Positions 53,168-60,949 of a stretch of 64,000 nt of DNA are shown here, piece by piece. Numbering within the stretch: position 1 is the first letter of the stretch; each line of letters starts with the position of its first letter. Position numbers and translations under genes: made by a program. Source of the stretch: Vreelandella halophila (GTDB taxonomy: Bacteria; Pseudomonadota; Gammaproteobacteria; Pseudomonadales; Oleiphilaceae); contig NZ_JACHUZ010000013.1 in NCBI RefSeq assembly GCF_019903425.1, positions 624,087-688,086 of the forward strand, written 5' to 3'. The notes below the pieces were generated by a model that made no database searches, was not told where the DNA came from, and saw only the letters and a program-made list of their open reading frames with translations.

Positions 53168-55327
53168 TTAAAAATCAATCTGTGCTCCCAGCTTGACTGT
53201 GCGCGGGGCTCCCTGGGCCAGTGAGCCGCTGCCGGATGACGTTAACCAGTAGGCTTCATCAGCGAGGTTCTCAACATTCAGGCGCAGCGTGACAGGAACC
53301 CCGCCCGGCTTTACGTCGTACCGCGCGCCGGCATCGACGAGCGTGTAGGCGTCAACCTCCCATTGGCCCTGCGGGTCCACGGGGCGTTCACCCACATACT
53401 GCGCGCCAGCGGTGAGCGTCAGCGGCATACCCGATACCCGGTATTCCCCGTAGAGCTTGAATTGCTCACTGGCGACACCCTGGATGCGCTCACCGTCACG
53501 GCTGGTGTCCCCGGTTTGTTCATTTTGGGCATCAAGCCACAAGGCGCTCGCCGAGAGCATCCACTGAGGGGTTAAGCGGGCTTTGGTCGATAGCTCCACG
53601 CCCTCGTAGTGGGCCTCCCCGTCCTGGGTAAAGACATTGTTGGAGTCTGTATAGGACAACCCCCTCCGTAACTGGAAAATCGCGGCATTCGCGGACCAGT
53701 CGTTCCGCTCGATCTTGATGCCCAGCTCCTGCTGTTCGCTGACAAGTGGGTCGAAAACCTCCCCGGCGTTTGCAGCCGTTTCCGGAGCGACTTCGCCCTG
53801 CTCGAACGCTTCGATATAACTGGCGTAAAGGGAAAGCCACTCAACGGGACGATGGATAACCGCCAGGCTTGGCGTAATCTCGGACTCGTCGTAATCGCCA
53901 AACTCGTCTTTCAGGTTTCCGTGGCGTGCACCAATGATCAGGTCCCAGTTCTGGCCCACTTTCAGGGTGTCGGACAGGAAGAGTTCCCGCCGTTTGACCC
54001 GGGAATACTCCTCAGTTTCAGCGGCGCTTTTAGGAAGGCGACCCAATGGTTCTGTGAATTCCTCAGGGTCGGACAGGTTGCCGGAACCCAGGTCGACAAA
54101 CTGGTTCAGGGGGCCACTGTTTGATGACACGGTTTCGGTATGGGAGACCCCCGCCACCAGTTCATGGCGGATGAATCCGGTGTTTACCTTGCCAGAGAGC
54201 TTTAGCTGCGATTGTTCGCTTTCAAAGAGGTTGTTGTAGTTGTAAAGGTACGCCGAGTAGTCACCTTCAGCATTGGCGAAAATGCCGGGGAGGTGGAACA
54301 GGCGATAGTTGTCGGATTGCCGGTGGGCCAGTTGCAGGCTCCAGCGTTCCGAGATTTGCCAGTTAAGGTCGGTGCCCCAGGTTTCCTGGATCGACTCGTA
54401 GCTGGTCCACTCAGGTGCCAGACGCTTGTCTCCATCGATGGCATCGAGGGGGGCAGCGGGCGTAAAGTTACTGCTCTCTCCGTCGGCATTGGGTATTACC
54501 GACCATTGGCCGCCCTTGCGGTTGTGATTCGCTTTCAGGGCGTCCACCTGCCAAACGAGGTCCGGTGTTATGCGCCAGTCCAATGCGATGGACGCTGAGC
54601 GTCGTCGCGATTTGCCATCATTAATATAGGTATCGCCGGATTCATGGACGGCGTTGATCCGGTACCCGAACTGGTCATTGCCACCGAAGCGGCCACCCAG
54701 ATCCCCGTGTACCAGCGGAAGTCCGCTGTCCATGAGCTGGAGGTTGAGGGTGCGTGTCGGTTGCTCCGTGGGGCGCTTCAGGTTGTAGTTGATGATGCCT
54801 CCCGGGGCCCCGAACCCGTAGAGGAAGCCGCCAGCCCCCTTGAGGATATCCACGCTCTCGATGTGCTCCAGGGGCAGGTCTTTTGCCCTGCTGCGAAAGT
54901 TCATGCCATCCAGTTTCTGGCCTGTTTCAGAATCCGGTGAGAGCCCTCGAATCGCAAGGGCATTGTTTTCCGTAACCAGATCTCCTGATGAAGGACTCAC
55001 GGAAGCATCCAGTTTGGTCACATCGGAAATGGACCGGGCCTGCAGGTTGTCCATCAATTCCCTGGAATAGACATCAATACTGTAGGGCGTGTTCTGCAGG
55101 CTCTTGTCGCCCAGCACGCCGACTGGCGCGGCTTGTGCCCGGTAACCGGCTCCGGAGGAGCCAGGCACATCATCGCCGCTTATCATCAGTTCTGGCAGGG
55201 TGTAGTGTTTCCCTGTCCCTTCTTGTTCCCGTTCCTGGGCTTGAGCCAGGGCTAACGGGGCGGAAATCAGAGAAAGGCCCAGTCCGAGCAGGCCTGCCCG
55301 AAGGGAAAAGGTGAGGGGGGTTGGCAT
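53168..55327 (-). CDS. TonB-dependent siderophore receptor (without STN domain)
   Basis: A 719-residue outer-membrane receptor. ATG 55327 gives a typical signal peptide (LRAGLLGLGLSLISAPLALA, cut after about residue 30); an earlier in-frame ATG (55384) would place about 19 residues before the signal sequence. The plug region shows SLQNTPYSIDVYSRELM, ALAIRGLSPDSETGQKLDGM and VDILKGAGGFLYGFGAPGGIINYNLKRP. The barrel ends with aromatic VKLGAQIDF. No STN domain, so it does not signal through FecR. The siderophore is unknown. Followed by DUF3649-PepSY-DUF3325. Confidence 0.9.
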   Translation of the reverse strand: MPTPLTFSLRAGLLGLGLSLISAPLALAQAQEREQEGTGKHYTLPELMISGDDVPGSSGAGYRAQAAPVGVLGDKSLQNTPYSIDVYSRELMDNLQARSISDVTKLDASVSPSSGDLVTENNALAIRGLSPDSETGQKLDGMNFRSRAKDLPLEHIESVDILKGAGGFLYGFGAPGGIINYNLKRPTEQPTRTLNLQLMDSGLPLVHGDLGGRFGGNDQFGYRINAVHESGDTYINDGKSRRRSASIALDWRITPDLVWQVDALKANHNRKGGQWSVIPNADGESSNFTPAAPLDAIDGDKRLAPEWTSYESIQETWGTDLNWQISERWSLQLAHRQSDNYRLFHLPGIFANAEGDYSAYLYNYNNLFESEQSQLKLSGKVNTGFIRHELVAGVSHTETVSSNSGPLNQFVDLGSGNLSDPEEFTEPLGRLPKSAAETEEYSRVKRRELFLSDTLKVGQNWDLIIGARHGNLKDEFGDYDESEITPSLAVIHRPVEWLSLYASYIEAFEQGEVAPETAANAGEVFDPLVSEQQELGIKIERNDWSANAAIFQLRRGLSYTDSNNVFTQDGEAHYEGVELSTKARLTPQWMLSASALWLDAQNEQTGDTSRDGERIQGVASEQFKLYGEYRVSGMPLTLTAGAQYVGERPVDPQGQWEVDAYTLVDAGARYDVKPGGVPVTLRLNVENLADEAYWLTSSGSGSLAQGAPRTVKLGAQIDF

Positions 55328-55431
55328 ACACGGCTTCGAATGTCGGTCGCTGTATTCCGTCTGGTGTTGGTGCGATACGGGCATATTCAGGGGTTCCAAT
55401 AGTCGGTGAATTATGATCATTTGCATGGCGG

Positions 55432-57834
55432 CTACCATTCCGCCGTCACCGAGAGAGTCCCGGAACGGGGTTCACCCCAATATTGGTTGCCATAACCGGA
55501 GTCAATCGCGTTGGCATAGTATTCTTCGTCCAGGGCATTCTTGACATTCAGGGCAACCTTTACCCGCGGGTTGATCTGATACTTGCCAAAGAGGCCAACC
55601 AGGGTTCGGGCATCCTGGGACATCCCCCATTGCCCATAGCTTTTGGTGCTGTCATCAATGCTGGCGCCAAGGCTCCACCTCGCGCCTTCCGGCGAATAGC
55701 TGCCCGAGAGCTTGGTGATGCGGACCGTTTCGTCGTTGTCATCTTTTTTGTACTGGGTGAAGCCGGCCATGACCTGAACGCCTTCCACAACCTCTCCCGA
55801 GAGACCCAGATCAACGCCTTTGGTGATGGTTTCGCCCTTGGCCTCGTAACACCATCCGCCGCAGATGTTGTTGGCGTCGTAGGGCTGCAGCAATTGGGCC
55901 TCGTTGTCTTTACGGATTCGGAACAAAGCCAGGGAGGTATTCAGGGCACCATCGTAAAACTCACCTTTAACGCCCACCTCGTAGTTGGAGCCAACCTCCG
56001 GCTCAAGGGTGTTGCCATCGACCCCCTTGTTGGACTGCGGATTGAAAATCTCGGAGTACGTGGCGTAAGCGGATGACCAGTTGTTCAGTTCATAGACGAG
56101 AGCTCCATAAGGGGTGAAAACGGCATCTTCATCGCGAACGGTGTCGCCAAACTCATAGTGATACCAACTCAGACGACTGCCGATAATGACGTCAAGCGGA
56201 TCGGTTACGTTAAAACGACCAGCAAGATACCCGCCAAACTGCTCGGTGATCTGGTCGTTGAGTTCGGTATCAACGACGATCTCGGGTCTGGGTACGCTGG
56301 TCCGCGGATCGAAGTCGTAAAGATTGGCGACAACGTCAGTTCCTTCACCCTCTCTGCCGCCCCAGACCCGTTCTGTCCAATTGCCACCGAGGACGAGGTC
56401 GTGTTCACGCCCGAAGAGTTGCAACGGTCCCCTCAGAAACAGCTCAAGGTCTTCACTGGTTTCTTTGTTGTATTGAGCCCACCGTCTAAACGTCGCATCA
56501 CCCGTGGTTGAGTCAAAATCCGAATAGGTCCCGAAAAGCCAGTCGGCTTCGGACTTCATGCGCGACGCCTGGGTGATAAGCTGCCAGTCAGCTGCCAGTT
56601 GCTGTTCCAGTCGCAGCTTGTAGGTAGTGCCGTATTTGTCCCAGCGGTTCCAGGCAGGGGCAAGAAATGTCGAGCGGTCCCAGCCCATGTCGTTTCCATC
56701 GTTGTCCGTGGGGAGGCCGCTACGATCCGTGACGTTGTCATAGATGTCCTGCCTCTGCATGCTCAGAGACAGCGTTGTGGTGTCGGTTATGTCGCCCTCA
56801 ACAACGCCATAGAAAAATGACTTCTTTTGCTTCTCATAATCACGGAATGAATCACTGGACTGGTCAACAGCAATGAGACGGGTCCTGACATCGCCTGAAT
56901 CACTCAGGGGGCCTGAAATATCGCCGACCATCCGTTGCATATTCCAGGAACCCACACTTGCTTTGGCGGACGCCTGAAACTCTTTGGTGGGCTGCTTGTA
57001 TACCATGTTGATCACACCACCGGGCTCCCCGGCTCCACTCATCAGGCCAGATGGCCCAAGAAGCACATCAACATGGTCGATCACCGCACTGTCCGGACCA
57101 GCAACAACACCGCCATCAATTCCTGATGTTGATGGCATCCCGTTGTACTGAATGGCCATGGGATACCCTCTGGCGGTATAGTTCCTCCTGTCATCATCCG
57201 TATGGCTCACGCTGACACCGGGCGCTACGCTCAGGATGTCTTCCATATCCTGCATGGCAAAATCATCGATCACCTTGTGGGTAACGGAATTAACAATCCT
57301 TGGGGTATTCTTGGGTGTCATCTGTAGTTTGGTCGCGGTACTGGTCAGCTCACTGGTGTACGCACCTGTCTGTTCGGTGCTTGCTCCAAAGTGACTTGCC
57401 GTCACATCCAGAGTATCCAGCGCCATGTTATTGGTACCGGTTTGACCGCCCTGCAGCGCCACGGTGTTGGGGTTTACAAACCGTGTATTGATCCCGGTGC
57501 CCACCAGAAGTGTCTTCAGCCCCTGCTCCACTGAGTAGTTTCCGGTGAGTGACGGGGCCTGTTTACCTTTAACCAAGTCAGGTTCAAAAGACAGGGTGAT
57601 CCCTGCTTGACTGGCAAAGCGGCTGAGGGATTGATTCAGGGGGCCAGCGGGGATGGTGTAGTGTTTCTGTGTCTCAGCCTGTTGCTGGGCCTGAGCCAGT
57701 TGCAGTGGGGTAGAAACCAGCGACAGGCTTATTCCCAACAGGCTTACCCTGAGGACAGAAGCCAGGAGGCTAGGGCGACAGTGGTCTGGGCTGGGGTCAG
57801 CGAGCCGGGATAGTGTCTTGGGTGTTGATGGCAT
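55432..57834 (-). CDS. TonB-dependent siderophore receptor with STN signalling domain
   Basis: An 800-residue outer-membrane receptor. Signal peptide (about residues 24-49), then an STN domain (about 55-130) with YTIPAGPLNQSLSRFASQAGI and LTGNYSVEQGLKTLLVGTGI. A TonB box-like LDTLDVTA precedes the plug (about 170-290), with YTARGYPMAIQYNGMPS and DVLLGPSGLMSGAGEPGGVINMVYKQP. It ends in GTLSVTAEW, the terminal aromatic. The STN domain lets it signal ligand binding to the FecR-like protein encoded upstream, which controls the sigma factor. FpvA/FoxA/FhuE-like; ligand unknown. Confidence 0.93.
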   Translation of the reverse strand: MPSTPKTLSRLADPSPDHCRPSLLASVLRVSLLGISLSLVSTPLQLAQAQQQAETQKHYTIPAGPLNQSLSRFASQAGITLSFEPDLVKGKQAPSLTGNYSVEQGLKTLLVGTGINTRFVNPNTVALQGGQTGTNNMALDTLDVTASHFGASTEQTGAYTSELTSTATKLQMTPKNTPRIVNSVTHKVIDDFAMQDMEDILSVAPGVSVSHTDDDRRNYTARGYPMAIQYNGMPSTSGIDGGVVAGPDSAVIDHVDVLLGPSGLMSGAGEPGGVINMVYKQPTKEFQASAKASVGSWNMQRMVGDISGPLSDSGDVRTRLIAVDQSSDSFRDYEKQKKSFFYGVVEGDITDTTTLSLSMQRQDIYDNVTDRSGLPTDNDGNDMGWDRSTFLAPAWNRWDKYGTTYKLRLEQQLAADWQLITQASRMKSEADWLFGTYSDFDSTTGDATFRRWAQYNKETSEDLELFLRGPLQLFGREHDLVLGGNWTERVWGGREGEGTDVVANLYDFDPRTSVPRPEIVVDTELNDQITEQFGGYLAGRFNVTDPLDVIIGSRLSWYHYEFGDTVRDEDAVFTPYGALVYELNNWSSAYATYSEIFNPQSNKGVDGNTLEPEVGSNYEVGVKGEFYDGALNTSLALFRIRKDNEAQLLQPYDANNICGGWCYEAKGETITKGVDLGLSGEVVEGVQVMAGFTQYKKDDNDETVRITKLSGSYSPEGARWSLGASIDDSTKSYGQWGMSQDARTLVGLFGKYQINPRVKVALNVKNALDEEYYANAIDSGYGNQYWGEPRSGTLSVTAEW

Positions 57835-57957
57835 ACCCTGAATCTCCGTATGACTAAATCAAGAATGATTAACGTTTGTATAAGGTATGCCGTACGCCCA
57901 GGGGAAAGGGGACAAAAAAGAAAGTTTGCGGAGTGGAGACAATAGCTTGGCGGGTCT

Positions 57958-58926
57958 TTATGCCGGTACAACAGTGATCCAATAATCCGTCATCCGGCTG
58001 ATATGGACGGGGAGGGTACCCTCAATAGTGGCGAGCACCTGATCGGTGTTTTGCAGCTGAAACACACCGGAAATCCTTAGATCAGCCACCTCCGGATCCA
58101 CGCGCAAGACGCCCGGTCGGTAACGCGCCAACTCCATAAGGAATTCCTCAAGGCGTTGGTTATCCGCAATCAATTGCCCTTTGACCCAGGCTTCGGCGTT
58201 ATCTGAGGCTGGTGTTGGTGGGTAAACCTTGGCTGCAGAAAACGCGGCCCTGAAGTTGGTTTCGAGAAACGTTTCCGATCGTCTGTTTTTGGGGCGAATG
58301 GCTATGGTATCGCGTAGGACAGTAACGTCGGTGTGACTCTTGCCTTGAGGGTAGCCAAAAGCGCCAGTGCGAACGATGAACTGTGTTCCCAATGCACGAA
58401 TGCGCCCCTGTCCAGTCTCCACAAGCAAAGGCTTTGGGGTGATCGTTGGATGCGATGCAGTGGTGACCTGGATCTCCCCTCGGTGTAGTCTTACAATCCG
58501 GGCATGCTCGCTGAAAAAAACGTCTACGGCGGTATTGGTGTTCAATACGAGTTCACCGCCGTCGGGAAGAGGAACCGTCCGTTGCTCGCCTTTCGCAGTG
58601 CGGATGTCAGCTTGCCAAAGCTCCCAAGGTAGCCTGGTGTAGCCGAGCCAGCCAGCGGCTGGCACGATGGCAGCCGCCGCAAAGGACTTCAGTAGGGTAC
58701 GCCGGTCTATCCGTTCACGACCCAGAGTAGATGAGCCCAGCTCCTGAGGTACAGAATCCAGCATCGACCTGAGTTTACTGGCAGCCTGCCAGGCTTGCTC
58801 ATGCTCGCGGCTTTGTCGCCGCCATTCAGCGAGATCTCGCCCGGAATCGTCATCCAGATCACCAGAATCAGCCCTGACAAGCCATTCTGCGGCCTCTTCG
58901 AGAATCCGATTATTTGGTTTTGACAT
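57958..58926 (-). CDS. FecR-family anti-sigma/sigma regulator
   Basis: A 322-residue protein. N-terminal cytoplasmic domain (about residues 1-70) with AAEWLVRADSGDLDDDSGRDLAEWRR, the sigma-binding type. A hydrophobic membrane segment follows at about 78-97, preceded by RIDRRTLLKSFAAAAIVPAAG, a twin-arginine-like motif (R-R-T-L-L-K-S-F). The periplasmic part has LPDGGELVLNTNTAVDV and ALGTQFIVRTG, the FecR fold. It receives the signal from the STN receptor and modulates the ECF sigma factor encoded 3 bases upstream. Such Tat-targeted FecR proteins are known (PupR). Confidence 0.92.
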   Translation of the reverse strand: MSKPNNRILEEAAEWLVRADSGDLDDDSGRDLAEWRRQSREHEQAWQAASKLRSMLDSVPQELGSSTLGRERIDRRTLLKSFAAAAIVPAAGWLGYTRLPWELWQADIRTAKGEQRTVPLPDGGELVLNTNTAVDVFFSEHARIVRLHRGEIQVTTASHPTITPKPLLVETGQGRIRALGTQFIVRTGAFGYPQGKSHTDVTVLRDTIAIRPKNRRSETFLETNFRAAFSAAKVYPPTPASDNAEAWVKGQLIADNQRLEEFLMELARYRPGVLRVDPEVADLRISGVFQLQNTDQVLATIEGTLPVHISRMTDYWITVVPA

Positions 58927-58929
58927 GGT

Positions 58930-59439
58930 TTATTCTTCAACCATCAATGCCAGGCATCTGGAAAATGCGTGTCTCATGTCGCGTTTTACCGTCCGGGTGG
59001 AAATCTCCAGCATTAGCGCTATTTCGGCGTAGGGGGTGCCATCCAGCTGCGACATCAGAAAAACCCGGCGCACACGTGCAGGCAACCGGTCCAGCATTCC
59101 ATCAATCTGGTCGAGAGTTTCCAGCAGCGCCTCCTTTTCCTGAGGCGAAACGGCCTCGCGCTCGGGCATGTGTATCAGCGCGTCCAGATACGCTCGCTCC
59201 AGGGATTTGCGGCGATAGTGATCCACCACTAGCCCATTAGCTATTACCTGCAAGTAAGCCCTGGGTTGCTCCAGCTCCAAGGGAGATGCGTTCCGTTTGC
59301 GGCGCAATAGCCGGACGAAGGTATCCTGAGCCAGGTCCGCAGCATTTTGCGAGCAATCGAGCTTCCCGCACAGCCAGTGGTGCAACCAGCCATGATGTTC
59401 CCGATATAGGGCGGTAATACTGGTCTGTACACTGTCCAT
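58930..59439 (-). CDS. ECF sigma factor (FecI-like)
   Basis: A 169-residue ECF sigma factor. Region 2 includes ITALYREHHGWLHHWLCGKL and AADLAQDTFVRLLRR; region 4 includes LPARVRRVFLMSQLDGTPYAEIALMLEISTRTVKRDMRHA (HTH, shown in part by its hydrophobic spacing), as in FecI/PvdS-type iron-starvation sigma factors. It is expected to drive the STN receptor gene. Together with FecR and the receptor it forms a classic cell-surface signalling trio. A Fur-like site lies 29-47 bases upstream. Confidence 0.94.
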   Translation of the reverse strand: MDSVQTSITALYREHHGWLHHWLCGKLDCSQNAADLAQDTFVRLLRRKRNASPLELEQPRAYLQVIANGLVVDHYRRKSLERAYLDALIHMPEREAVSPQEKEALLETLDQIDGMLDRLPARVRRVFLMSQLDGTPYAEIALMLEISTRTVKRDMRHAFSRCLALMVEE

Positions 59440-59467
59440 GAAATACCACAGTTGGTAATTAAAAATT

Positions 59468-59486
59468 AATACGAATGATAACGAGT
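59468..59486. promoter_or_regulatory. Possible Fur box between the sigma factor and decarboxylase genes
   Basis: AATACGAATGATAACGAGT shares the NAT-type spacing of the Fur consensus (GATAATGATAATCATTATC) at a moderate number of positions. It sits in the 151-base divergent gap, 29 bases upstream of the sigma factor start, where iron repression of the island would be expected. Confidence 0.4.
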
Positions 59487-59590
59487 AACATTAAATATGC
59501 AAGCACTGTCTGCAGGGATGCGTGCCCATGCCCAGCGGTTCCATATATGGTGATAATCGTCGAAATGTGAGGTCTGGGGAGATGGTGACC

Positions 59591-60829
59591 ATGTCGAAAG
59601 ACGACGACTTCCTGTTCCAATCCGAGAAACTTGTAGACGCCCTATCTTCGTGTGCGAGGCATCTCGCGGATGAAAACAATGTGTTGCCGGAACAGCCTGC
59701 GTTCCATATTCCAGCGGAGATTCCCGTTGAGGGCCTCGGGGGAACCGTCGCGTTGAAGCAACTGGCGGATGGCTTCTTCCCTTCGGCAGCCCGCCTGGGG
59801 CATTCGGGTTATTTCGCGCATATGGATCCGCCCACGCCCTGGGTGTCCTGGGTAGGGGCGCTCTGGGCCGCGTCCTGCAACCAGAATCTTCTGCATCAGG
59901 ATACCGGCAGTGGTGCGCGCGACCTGGAAGAGACAGTGGTTGGATGGCTCGCTACCTTTTTCGGCATGAGCGGCGGGCATCTGGTTCCCGGCTCAACCCT
60001 GGCCAATCTGACGGCCCTGTGGGCGGCACGCGAACTCAAGGGGGTGCGCCGGGTTGTTGCCAGTGAGGTGGCGCACCTGAGCATCCGGAAGGCGGCGTCG
60101 CTGCTGAACCTGGCTTTCCATGAAGTGCCTGTGGACACTGAGCAGCGGTTGCGGCCGGAGGCGCTCAACGGGATCGACCTGGGTGAGGCTGCCGTGGTTA
60201 TTACCGCTGGTACTGCTGCGGCCGGGGCGATTGATCCGCTGGATGCGTTCCCGGAGGCGGCGTGGCGCCATGTGGATGCTGCCTGGGCCGGTCCGCTTCG
60301 CCTGACGCGTCATGCGGGGCTGCTTGAAGGTATCCAGGATGCTGATTCCGTAGCGGTGTCTGCCCACAAATGGCTTTTTCAGCCAAAGGAAAGCGCGCTC
60401 GTGCTGTTTCAGAAACCCGGCGAGGCACATGAGGCGATGAGCTTCGGTGGCGGTTACCTGGCTGTGCCCAATGTAGGCCTGCTGGGCTCACACGGGGCAA
60501 CGGCACTGCCACTGGCGGCGACCCTGCTGTCGTGGGGCAGGAAAGGCATCGCGGAGCGGATTGAGCATTGTATGGCACTGGCGGAACGGCTGGCGTCCCG
60601 TGTCGCTGAGGAACCGGAGCTGGCGCTTTTCGGGCAGCCTGAAACCGGGGTTGTGCTGTGGCGCCCGCGCCATGGTTCGGCCGAGGCGGTTCGGGCGCGT
60701 ATGCAGGATGCCTTTGTGTCGCTCACGCAGGTAGGTGGCGAGTACTGGTTCCGCTCGGTGGCTGCCAACCCCAATGCGGATCCGGACCAGGTAGTGGATA
60801 GCGCACTTGCCGCGTTGAAGTCAGTATAG
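59591..60829 (+). CDS. PLP-dependent group II decarboxylase
   Basis: A 412-residue enzyme. ATG 59591 is chosen because GGGGAG (59576-59581) lies 9 bases upstream; earlier in-frame GTG/ATG codons have no such site. Motifs of the pyridoxal-dependent decarboxylase family: GHSGYFAHMDPPTPWVSW, SGGHLVPGSTLANLTALWAA, the PLP-binding Asp in WRHVDAAWAGPL (about residue 228) and the Schiff-base Lys in VAVSAHKWLFQPKESA (about 259). It is shorter than most aromatic amino acid decarboxylases (about 470-480). The substrate cannot be deduced. It heads a plus-strand block with a regulator/methyltransferase fusion and an AzlCD exporter. Confidence 0.88.
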   Translation: MSKDDDFLFQSEKLVDALSSCARHLADENNVLPEQPAFHIPAEIPVEGLGGTVALKQLADGFFPSAARLGHSGYFAHMDPPTPWVSWVGALWAASCNQNLLHQDTGSGARDLEETVVGWLATFFGMSGGHLVPGSTLANLTALWAARELKGVRRVVASEVAHLSIRKAASLLNLAFHEVPVDTEQRLRPEALNGIDLGEAAVVITAGTAAAGAIDPLDAFPEAAWRHVDAAWAGPLRLTRHAGLLEGIQDADSVAVSAHKWLFQPKESALVLFQKPGEAHEAMSFGGGYLAVPNVGLLGSHGATALPLAATLLSWGRKGIAERIEHCMALAERLASRVAEEPELALFGQPETGVVLWRPRHGSAEAVRARMQDAFVSLTQVGGEYWFRSVAANPNADPDQVVDSALAALKSV

Positions 60830-60924
60830 GCGGCCGCCTGTTTGCCTCCGGGGATGTGGTCAGCTCTGGGCCTTTCTCGAGAGTCTGTTGATCGCGTCTT
60901 CTTGGAGTGCTATAAAACGAATCC

Positions 60925-60942
60925 GTTCTTTTTATGGAACAA
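60925..60942. promoter_or_regulatory. Candidate operator in the leader of the XRE/methyltransferase gene
   Basis: GTTCTTTTTATGGAACAA (60925-60942) is a 4-bp inverted repeat (GTTC...GAAC) and matches 15 of 18 positions with GTTCGTTTAATGGAACGA inside the same gene (61205-61222). It lies 8 bases upstream of the start codon, where binding of the encoded XRE protein would autoregulate expression. Confidence 0.5.
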
Positions 60943-60949
60943 TTCGGGC

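Noticed and set aside
57835-57957. PvdS/FecI-type promoter before the STN receptor gene
   Set aside because: A FecI-driven promoter is expected here, but I found neither a TAAAT-N16-CGT box nor a GGAAAAT-type -35 that I could defend.
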